From Cupriavidus neocaledonicus (GTDB lineage: Bacteria; Pseudomonadota; Gammaproteobacteria; Burkholderiales; Burkholderiaceae), in the NCBI RefSeq assembly GCF_000372525.1, contig NZ_AQUR01000097.1, forward strand, positions 91,372 through 155,371: 64,000 nt of DNA, in the 5' to 3' direction. Below the pieces are notes generated by a model that had not been told where the DNA came from, ran no database searches, and worked only from the letters and a program-made list of their open reading frames with translations. Positions 56,447 to 64,000 of this stretch are shown one piece after another; position 1 is the stretch's first letter, and the number at the start of each line of letters is the position of its first letter. A program made the position numbers and the translations under genes.

Positions 56447-57454
56447 TTATCGGCGCGCTTGTGGCATCCGGCCCGCGCCGCGCGCGCGCGGCGCGGGCCT
56501 GCGTTCGACCATGCCGGCGGTCGGGATGGCCTGCCGCATGGCGTCGGCGAACAGGCGCAGCTTGGCCGGGTAGAAGCGCGCGTGCGGATAGACCAGGTAG
56601 ATCGGCAGCGGATCGGCCTGCCATTGCGGCAGCAGGTGCAACAGCCTGCCGCTGGCGATGTCGTCGGCAAAGATCCACGACGAGCCGACGGCAACGCCCA
56701 GCCCCAGCCGGGCCGCCGCATGCAGCGCGTACAGGCTGTCCGTGCTCATGCGCGGCGCGAAGGACAGGCCGTGGCGCGCCCCGGTCTGCAGGTGCTGCAG
56801 CGCGATCTCGTTGCGGTAGAACGTGCGCAGCGCCAGCCAGGGCAGGCTTTCCAGGTCCTGCGGGCGGCGCGGCAGCGGCTTGCCGTCGAACAGCGACGGC
56901 GCGGCGATGACCGCGCGTGGCACGTCCGCCAGGCGCACGGCCACCAGGCCGGGTTCATGCACCTCGCCCACATGGATCGCGCAATCGATGGCCTCGGCGA
57001 TAAAGTCCGGGGTGCGGTCGTGCAGCAGCCATTCGACCGCGACCTGCGGATACTGCCGCAGGTAGTCCGCCAGCGGACCGACCAGCAACTCCTGCCCGAA
57101 CGCGTGCGGCACCACCACGCGCAGCGTGCCGCTGGGGGCGTGGCCCACGCCGCGCACGTCGGCTTCCAACCTGGCCCAGTCGGCCACCAGTTCGCGCGCG
57201 CGCTCGTAGCAGCGCGCGCCGTCTTCGGTAAGCTTCATCGCATGGGTGGAACGCTGCAGCAGGCGCACGCCCAGCAGCCGCTCCAGCGTCTGCAGGCGCC
57301 GGCTGATGGTGGGCTGGGTGGTCTGCAGCTGCGCGGCGGCTAGCGACAGGCTGCCGGCCTCGACGATGCGCACGAAGGTCTGCATCAGGTCGATCCGGTC
57401 CGCGCCGGGCGCGCCGCGGGCGGCGGCGGGGTTAGTGGCTGGCAGGCCTTTCAT
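56447..57454 (-). CDS. LysR family transcriptional regulator
   Basis: A 335-residue regulator. DLMQTFVRIVEAGSLSLAAAQLQTTQPTISRRLQTLERLLGVRLL is the helix-turn-helix region; the effector half begins SGTLRVVVPHAFGQELLVGPL. ATG 57454 lies behind an ACGAG site. The Ala/Arg-rich C-terminus is longer than usual. Divergent from the MFS gene at 57561 across about 106 bases, which it probably regulates. Confidence 0.85.
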   Translation of the reverse strand: MKGLPATNPAAARGAPGADRIDLMQTFVRIVEAGSLSLAAAQLQTTQPTISRRLQTLERLLGVRLLQRSTHAMKLTEDGARCYERARELVADWARLEADVRGVGHAPSGTLRVVVPHAFGQELLVGPLADYLRQYPQVAVEWLLHDRTPDFIAEAIDCAIHVGEVHEPGLVAVRLADVPRAVIAAPSLFDGKPLPRRPQDLESLPWLALRTFYRNEIALQHLQTGARHGLSFAPRMSTDSLYALHAAARLGLGVAVGSSWIFADDIASGRLLHLLPQWQADPLPIYLVYPHARFYPAKLRLFADAMRQAIPTAGMVERRPAPRARGAGRMPQARR

Positions 57455-57560
57455 ACGCGTCTCGTATAGCCATTGTTCACCCCGCACGTCTACCAGAATC
57501 GGCGCGCGTGGACAACACTTCGGGCCATCCCAACCGCTTCGCGAACCGCGCAAACCCGCT

Positions 57561-58781
<1,221 letters not shown>

Positions 58782-58794
58782 GCCGGAACCAGGC

Positions 58795-60678
58795 TTATGC
58801 CGCGGGCGCGGCCCCGGCCCCGGGCGTGCCCGCCTCGTCGCCCTGCGCCGGCGCCAGCGGCACCTCGACCGTCAGCGCCGTGCCGCCGGGCGCGGAGCGG
58901 ATCTGCAGCCGGCCGCCGATCGCCGCGGCGCGCACCTGCATATTGCGCAGCCCGCGCCCGCCGCGCGTGGCCCCGGTATCGAAGCCGCGACCATCGTCGG
59001 CCAGCGTGATGCGGATCGCCTGCGTGGGCGGGTCCGCCTGCGCGGTCACCGTGAGCGTGCGCGCCGCCGCATGCTGCAGCACGTTGGTGATGCCTTCCAG
59101 CAGCAGGTATTGCAGCTCCTGCACCTTGCGCGCGGAGAAATCCGGCAGCGCGGGCAGGCGTTCTACCTCCCAGCGGATCTGCAGCCCGGCATCGGCGATG
59201 CGCGGCCCCAGGCGATAGCGCAGGTTGCCCAGCACCGCGGCCAGGTCGCCGCCGGTGTCCTGCATGGCATCGATGGACAGCTTGAGCGAGTCCAGCGCAT
59301 GCCGCACCTGCGTGGCCACTTCCGGGCTGCTGGCCTTGCCCGACTCCAGCATCGACAAGGTCGTCACCAGCTGGCTGCCCAGCCCGTCGTGCATGTCGCG
59401 CAGGATGCGCCCGCGCTCGCGCAGCGCGGTTTCCTCGGCGGCAATCTTCTGCGTGCGCGCAAAGGCCGCGCGCAACTGCGCCTCGCGCTGCGCGACGCGC
59501 TCGGTCAGCACCTGGTTGGCGTTCTGCAGGCTCAGCACCGCGCTGGTGTAGCGTTCCACCAGCATCCACGCCATCACCACGCTGAAGGGCACCGAGACAT
59601 AGCGGGTCATCGAATGGACCCAGTAATAGTCGCCGGTCAGCCAGACCTTGATCCAGTCCGCCAGGAACAGCACCGCCGACACGCCCACGGTGACGGCCAG
59701 CAGCGTCGCCTCGCGGCTGGGCCGGCGCAGCGCGCCCCACACCATCGCGCCGGCCACCGTCAGGATGATGCCGACCTTGACCAGCCAGCTCAGCGGAAAC
59801 ACCAGCGGATGGCTGGAGATGGCGGCGAGCGGCGCGATCACCGGCAGCGCCAGCCACAGGTAGGCGTTGAGGGTGCGATGCAGCCAGCGCCACGGCACCC
59901 GGATCACCAGCAGGCAGAACCTGGCGATGGCGCCCAGGAACACTTCGCGCGCCGCGGCGACGATATAGCCGCGCAGTTCCGCCGGGATGGCGAGGTCATC
60001 GACGAAATAGTCGAGCAGGCGCACGCTCCAGGCAATCTCGGCCAACCCGTACAGGCCGAACAGCGGATCGCGCTGGCGCCACCAGATCAGCAGCGCCAGG
60101 CCGCCCAGCACGACGCTGAGCACCGCGGCGATCAGCGGGCCGACCACGCGCAGCAGGAAGGCACGCTCATACTGCGCGCGCACCTCGGCGGCCGGGCCCA
60201 CCGTCACCGGCAGCAGGCCCGAGCGCGCATAGGCGCGCGCGGCCACGGTGATGCGCAGCAGGTTGCCGTGCGTGTTGGCCAGCTCGGGCGGCACCGCCAC
60301 GTAATACGGGCGCTTGGCCAGCGCCGACGCCGGTGCGTCCAGGCGCCCGCCGGCGGCGATCAGCACGCCGTTGAGGCGCACCTCGTAGCTGCCGCCGGCC
60401 CATGGCACGAACAGTCCCCCGGGCGTCGCCGCGGGCCAGTTGCGGTCGAAGCGCAGTTCGTAGACCACGGTGCCGGACTTGCCCGGCATCACCCGGTCCC
60501 AGTAGTCGGGCAGCGACAGCGCGCGCGCCGGCAGCACGGTGCCGTCGGCGAGCGTGGCCGCGCGCGTGGCCTCGGCCAGCGCCATGGTGTCCGCCGCCGC
60601 CATGCCGGGCAGCAGCAGGCCGGCCCACGCCAGCAGCAGGGCCAGCATGGTGCGCAGGCAGGGCGGCCAGGACGGCAT
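58795..60678 (-). CDS. Sensor histidine kinase, 7TMR-DISM type, NarX-class catalytic core
   Basis: A 627-residue kinase. A signal peptide (about 1-30) precedes a periplasmic beta-sandwich domain (about 50-165, with DYWDRVMPGKSGTVVYELRF). About seven spans follow (170-375), then a coiled coil, and the HisKA_3 box RILRDMHDGLGSQL with phosphoacceptor His430. The ATPase domain shows LADDGRGFDTGATRGGRGL near 573-590. It is co-transcribed with the response regulator 7 bases upstream. The signal is unknown. Confidence 0.9.
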   Translation of the reverse strand: MPSWPPCLRTMLALLLAWAGLLLPGMAAADTMALAEATRAATLADGTVLPARALSLPDYWDRVMPGKSGTVVYELRFDRNWPAATPGGLFVPWAGGSYEVRLNGVLIAAGGRLDAPASALAKRPYYVAVPPELANTHGNLLRITVAARAYARSGLLPVTVGPAAEVRAQYERAFLLRVVGPLIAAVLSVVLGGLALLIWWRQRDPLFGLYGLAEIAWSVRLLDYFVDDLAIPAELRGYIVAAAREVFLGAIARFCLLVIRVPWRWLHRTLNAYLWLALPVIAPLAAISSHPLVFPLSWLVKVGIILTVAGAMVWGALRRPSREATLLAVTVGVSAVLFLADWIKVWLTGDYYWVHSMTRYVSVPFSVVMAWMLVERYTSAVLSLQNANQVLTERVAQREAQLRAAFARTQKIAAEETALRERGRILRDMHDGLGSQLVTTLSMLESGKASSPEVATQVRHALDSLKLSIDAMQDTGGDLAAVLGNLRYRLGPRIADAGLQIRWEVERLPALPDFSARKVQELQYLLLEGITNVLQHAAARTLTVTAQADPPTQAIRITLADDGRGFDTGATRGGRGLRNMQVRAAAIGGRLQIRSAPGGTALTVEVPLAPAQGDEAGTPGAGAAPAA

Positions 60679-60685
60679 GGCGCGC

Positions 60686-61360
60686 TTACAGGGACTTGAG
60701 CAGGCCGAGTTTGGCCGCCTCGAACACGGCCTCGCCGCGCGAGCGCACCGCCAGCTTGCCGTAGATGTTCTTGATGTGCGATTGCACGGTATGCACGCTC
60801 AGCCCCAGGTAGCGGGCGGTTTCGGCGTAGGTGTAGCCGCGCGAGATCAGGTCCAGGATCTCGTTCTCGCGCACTGACAGCACCACCGCGCCGGGGGCCG
60901 CGGCATCGCGCGCAGCCGCCTCGGGCGGCGCGCCGCGCAGCCGGTTCACCACTTGCCGCGCGATCAGCGGGCTCATCGGCGAGCCGCCCGCGCGCAGTTC
61001 GCCGATCGAGGCGGCGATGCGGTCGGTGGTTTCATCCTTGAGCAGGTAGCCGATGGCGCCGGCCTCGATGCTGGCCAGCACATGCTGGTCGTCGCCGAAC
61101 ACCGTCACGACCATGCAGTCGCAGGCGGGATAGCGCACGCGCGCGTTGCGGATCACGTCGATGCCGCTGCCGTCGGGCAGGCCGAGGTCGCACAGCAGCA
61201 CGTCGGGCTCGTGCTGCGCCAGCCACGCCAGCGCCTCCGCCACGGTCGAGGCGCAGCCCGCCACCGCGGCATCCGCCGCATGCAGGTCTACGGCCTGCAC
61301 CAGCCGGCGCAGCGCCGGGGGATCGTCTTCGACGATGAGGACTCTCGTTGTGCTTGCCAT
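60686..61360 (-). CDS. Two-component response regulator, NarL/LuxR family
   Basis: A 224-residue regulator. Receiver acidic residues Glu11-Asp12, phosphoacceptor Asp58 in LLCDLGLPDGSG, and the lysine in GYLLKDET are in place. The C-terminal LuxR-type HTH shows VRENEILDLISRGYTYAETARYLGLSVHTVQSHIKNI. ATG 61360 follows GGAATACAGGC. Partner of the kinase at 58795-60678. It is not close enough in sequence style to be named NarL. Confidence 0.9.
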   Translation of the reverse strand: MASTTRVLIVEDDPPALRRLVQAVDLHAADAAVAGCASTVAEALAWLAQHEPDVLLCDLGLPDGSGIDVIRNARVRYPACDCMVVTVFGDDQHVLASIEAGAIGYLLKDETTDRIAASIGELRAGGSPMSPLIARQVVNRLRGAPPEAAARDAAAPGAVVLSVRENEILDLISRGYTYAETARYLGLSVHTVQSHIKNIYGKLAVRSRGEAVFEAAKLGLLKSL

Positions 61361-61707
61361 GCCTGTATTCCCGCGCCACGCCGCGCTGCGTCCCCTGTGT
61401 TGCCGCGCGGTGCGCTGGTTGCGCAAGGTGCGCCGGCACGACGGCGGATTCTGACATATCCCGCCCGCGCGCGGACGGCCTGGCGCGCCCCTTCAGGGTA
61501 AACGCCGCAGCGCGTACCGATCGCACGACGGCACGGCGCGCGCCATCCGGCAACGGCCGCGCTGCGGCTGGCCCGTTCGGGGGATGCCTGCTCTGGTTTT
61601 CTCGACCGTTACAGCGCTTTTGGCAGTTCTGTTGGATTTTGCAAGATGTACGCATACAATGCCCCGGCGTCAGCCGACAGAGCTGGCGGACCTGGAGAAG
61701 AAGCAAA
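61361..61707. other. Intergenic region between the response regulator and lipoprotein genes
   Basis: 347 bases between divergent genes. The right end carries a good promoter (61632-61660). The left 270 bases contain no supported gene. Confidence 0.4.
61632..61660 (+). promoter_or_regulatory. Sigma-70 promoter for the OB-fold lipoprotein gene
   Basis: TTGGAT (61632-61637) and TACAAT (61655-61660) are separated by exactly 17 bases. The expected start is near 61667, giving a leader of about 41 bases with GGAG before the ATG at 61708. Confidence 0.6.
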
Positions 61708-62301
61708 ATGCAGACGGGAAAACTGATGGCAGGGCTGGTCCTGGCCGGGTTGCTGGCCGGTTGTGAATCGATGGATGGCGCCATGTCCTCCATCAACGGC
61801 GTGCTCGACGGCACCGGCGACGTGCTCAGCGGCGACTTCCGCATGCTGGCCGACCCCAAGCCGGCTTCGCTGGGCGACATCTGGGCCGACTGGAAGAAGA
61901 ACGAAATCACGGCGAAGAAGAAGTGGGACGCGCAGGCCATCCTGGTGTCGGGCACGGTCTCGCGCATCACCAAGGTCGATGGCCTGAGCATCACGAACGA
62001 CACCATCGCGGTCTACTTCAAGGATTCGGTCAATCCGCAGTGCACTGGCAAGGCGTTGATGCGCGATGCGATGCTGGTCAACCAGAAGAAGATCAGCAAC
62101 CTGCAGACCGGGGACAAGATCAACGTGACCGGCGTGCTGGCCACCAGCGATTCCGAGTCGTACAACAGCAGCAACAAGGAATGCTACTTCGCCTTTGCCA
62201 AGTCGAAGATCGAAGCGGCGCCGGCAAGCCCGGCCGCCACCGCCCCGTCGAAGGCCGCCACCGGCACCAAGTCGAAGTCGACCAAGACCAGCAAGAAGTA
62301 A
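61708..62301 (+). CDS. OB-fold (tRNA_anti-like) lipoprotein
   Basis: A 197-residue lipoprotein with lipobox LLAGC at about residues 15-19. After a short linker, DIWADWKKNEITAKKKWDAQAILVSGTVSRI and LSITNDTIAVYFKDS look like the small OB-fold domain of the tRNA_anti-like family, which in exported proteins is not tied to tRNA. Two cysteines (NPQC and NKEC) could form a disulfide. The Ala/Ser/Lys-rich C-terminal 40 residues are low complexity. Function unknown. Confidence 0.75.
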   Translation: MQTGKLMAGLVLAGLLAGCESMDGAMSSINGVLDGTGDVLSGDFRMLADPKPASLGDIWADWKKNEITAKKKWDAQAILVSGTVSRITKVDGLSITNDTIAVYFKDSVNPQCTGKALMRDAMLVNQKKISNLQTGDKINVTGVLATSDSESYNSSNKECYFAFAKSKIEAAPASPAATAPSKAATGTKSKSTKTSKK

Positions 62302-62598
62302 GCTGGCCCACGCCGGTATGGCGCCGGCGGCCGACCCGGATCAGCCGCCGGCTCCCTCGCCCCGTGCGCCTGCGACGCTGCGTGCGGGCTACGCCACACA
62401 CCGCCGCCAAGGCTGCATCCCTTACACGCTCTGAAACCGTTGCACGGATGCCAGTCCGCCCGGTGCCCCGTCTGCCGGCGCCGCGGGGCCCTCGGCCGCA
62501 CGGTACGAATCTTGCCCCTTCCTGAGTATCCGCCCGCGGTGCCGGCGTGATTTTGCGCCGGTTTCCGCACATGGGCGTCACCTTGTCAGGAAATCAGC

Positions 62599-63687
62599 AT
62601 GGGCTACTACTACGATGAGCGTGAAGCGCGCGATTCACGAGAACGCCGCCAGGCATGGGACGACGATGACTGGCAACCGGAATCGGAACGCGACCGCTGG
62701 CAAGCACAGCGCAGGCGCCAGCAAATGACCCCGGGGCAGACCAGCTACGGCGGCCCTGCCCGCCCGGCCCGGGAATTCAACGAGCAGTACGGCGCCCGGC
62801 GCTATCCCGACTATCCGCGCGAGGAGCGCTACGGCAGCGACCTGCGCTATGGCCTGAACGGGGGCTACGGCTGGGAACGCGCCGGCGAATGGCGCGACCC
62901 GCAGGCTTGGGAGCGCGACGATGAATACGCGGAACAGCAATGGCGCCAGAGCGTGGAGCGCGCCCGCGAGCCGCGCGAGCGTTACCAGGCGCGCGAGCGT
63001 TATGCGGGCCCTGGCTCGTCCCGCGACGAAGGCCGCGAGCGCTACTTCAGCGACCTGCGCAGCGACCGCCGCTACTGGACCGAACCGGACGAGGACGAAG
63101 AGGAAGAACACCGCTACATGGTGCAAAGCCACAGTCCGGGCTATCGACAGTACGCGCAGCGGCGCGGCTGGGAGACCGATGAAGACCGCGATGACGATCG
63201 CGACGATGACCGCGAACACGGCGTGCTCTACAACCTTGGCCGTCGCATCGGCGAAGTGGTGGGCGACTGGTTCGGCACGCCCGACGAGCGCGAACGGCGC
63301 TCCGGCCCGCGCGGCTACCAGCGCAGCGACGAGCGCATCCGCGACCAGATCTGCGAGCGGCTCAGCTACGCGCGCGGCGTGGACGTGAGCGATGTCAGCG
63401 TCGATGTCAACGAGGGCGTGGTGTCGCTGACCGGCACCGTGCGTGACCGCGGCCAGAAGTACTACATCGAGGACATGGCCGACGGCACCTACGGCGTCAA
63501 GGAAGTCAACAATGACATCCGCGTGCGCCGCGACAGCGAGCGCGTCGGCGAGTCATCGAGCGCCCGCAGCGCGGGCAGCGCCAGCAGCTCCGCCAGCCCC
63601 GGCAGCACGGGCAGCACGGGCAGCGCGACCGCCACCAGCGGTGGCAGCGCCACCAGTGCCACCACGGGCAGCACCTGGCGCGCATAA
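62599..63687 (+). CDS. BON-domain protein with long charged N-terminus
   Basis: A 362-residue protein. Residues 1-210 are rich in Arg, Glu, Asp and Tyr (EREARDSRERRQAWDDDDW, EERYGSDLRYGLNGGYGW) and probably disordered. A core with VVGDWFGTPDERERR and RSDERIRDQICERLSYARGVDVSDVSV leads into a BON domain at about 245-312 (VNEGVVSLTGTVRDRGQKYYIEDMADG, GVKEVNNDIRVRR). The last 45 residues are Ser/Gly/Thr-rich. No signal peptide is seen. BON domains are linked to envelope stress and phospholipid binding; here the role is unknown. Confidence 0.85.
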   Translation: MGYYYDEREARDSRERRQAWDDDDWQPESERDRWQAQRRRQQMTPGQTSYGGPARPAREFNEQYGARRYPDYPREERYGSDLRYGLNGGYGWERAGEWRDPQAWERDDEYAEQQWRQSVERAREPRERYQARERYAGPGSSRDEGRERYFSDLRSDRRYWTEPDEDEEEEHRYMVQSHSPGYRQYAQRRGWETDEDRDDDRDDDREHGVLYNLGRRIGEVVGDWFGTPDERERRSGPRGYQRSDERIRDQICERLSYARGVDVSDVSVDVNEGVVSLTGTVRDRGQKYYIEDMADGTYGVKEVNNDIRVRRDSERVGESSSARSAGSASSSASPGSTGSTGSATATSGGSATSATTGSTWRA

Positions 63688-63693
63688 GGCCGG

Positions 63694-63724
63694 AAGCCGG
63701 CGGAACATTCCGCCGGCTTTTTTT
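63694..63724 (+). terminator. Rho-independent terminator after the BON-domain gene
   Basis: AGCCGGCGG and CCGCCGGCT form the stem around a short AACATT centre, followed by seven T. It ends five bases before the transposase stop codon on the other strand. Confidence 0.88.
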
Positions 63725-63728
63725 AGGT

Positions 63729-64000
63729 TCAACGAGGAATTCCGGGGAAGGCAGCCTTGATCTTCAGGAAGAAGTATTCCTCGTCACGGTAGCCATAGGC
63801 TCGGCGCTTGATGACTTTGATGGTGTTGTTGATGCCCTCAACGACGCTGGTATTCAGCGGATGGCGGCATCGGGCAAGGATGCCGTGCCAATACGCTTTC
63901 AGGCGCTGGGCGAACAGTTCGAGGGCAGGTATTCGGCTCTGCCTTGCTTGTTCGCACCAATGCTCCCACGCCTTTTGCGCCCATCCCGGGCGGCGATAGA
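63729..64000 (-). CDS. ISL3-family transposase, C-terminal part (runs off the right edge)
   Basis: The last 89 codons of a transposase read on the minus strand, ending at a TGA at 63729-63731. RRPGWAQKAWEHWCEQ, ALELFAQRLKAYWHGILAR, and HPLNTSVVEGINNTIKVIKR followed by RAYGYRDEEYFFLKI match ISL3-family DDE transposases; the Glu in SVVEGINN is the third catalytic residue. The 5' part lies outside the window. The end of the element must lie within a few tens of bases of the BON terminator, but no terminal inverted repeat could be identified. Confidence 0.85.
   Translation of the reverse strand, partial: YRRPGWAQKAWEHWCEQARQSRIPALELFAQRLKAYWHGILARCRHPLNTSVVEGINNTIKVIKRRAYGYRDEEYFFLKIKAAFPGIPR

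Noticed and set aside
63567..63684. Ser/Gly/Thr-rich repeats at the end of the BON gene as a DNA repeat array
   Set aside because: The repetition is explained by low-complexity coding sequence and has no regular unit.

Overview
The window is GC-rich, gene-dense bacterial DNA. Gene content and style point to a betaproteobacterium of the Burkholderiaceae, most likely Cupriavidus. The evidence is a linked nar/nir denitrification block, beta-ketoadipate (pca/pob) genes with AraC and LysR regulators, a Bug-type solute-binding protein, an H-NS variant with an AT-hook, and many LysR/MFS divergent pairs. This looks like a secondary chromosome or megaplasmid, because accessory metabolism dominates and no rRNA, tRNA or core housekeeping operon was seen.

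Layout. 1-439: start of a CheV-type coupling protein running off the left edge. 679-8018: a GntR regulator followed by a compact operon for an AprA/AprB-like flavoprotein and ferredoxin, a TauT-type ABC importer whose binding protein ends in a NosL-like region, a HEAT-repeat protein and a DUF971 protein. 8064-9509: a MoaD/ThiS-like protein and a beta-propeller protein on the other strand. 9.7-17.5 kb: a small ORF, an AzgA-type purine permease, a glyoxalase-fold protein, an H-NS-family protein, a lipoprotein, AraC and LysR regulators and an MFS exporter.

17.5-40 kb is a denitrification island. It holds nnrS, narK1, narK2, narGHJI, a parvulin, a carbonic anhydrase, mobB, and then nirS-nirM-nirC-nirF-nirDL-nirG-nirH-nirJ-nirN-nirE. 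Together these encode nitrate uptake, nitrate reduction at the membrane, supply of the Mo cofactor adapter, cytochrome cd1 nitrite reductase with its c-type cytochromes, and complete heme d1 synthesis from uroporphyrinogen III. A well-formed FNR/DNR box lies ahead of nirS at class II spacing to a possible -10 element.

40-52.3 kb: an AraC regulator, a ridA-phzF-bug set, pobA with its AraC regulator, a fused pcaD-pcaC (pcaL), pcaB, pcaG, pcaH, pcaQ and a pcaK-type permease. These convert 4-hydroxybenzoate through protocatechuate toward beta-ketoadipate. Two tandem GTTC-N7-GAAC palindromes precede pcaK.

52.7-64 kb: a DUF2905 membrane protein, a chemoreceptor, a phospholipase D/cardiolipin synthase, a LysR/MFS pair, a NarL-type response regulator with a 7TM sensor kinase, an OB-fold lipoprotein, a BON-domain protein, and the 3' end of an ISL3-family transposase at the right edge. 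Related REP-like hairpins (CCCTCTCCC...GGGAGAGGG) occur at three places. One lies inside the nar operon and one overlaps the end of pcaB.
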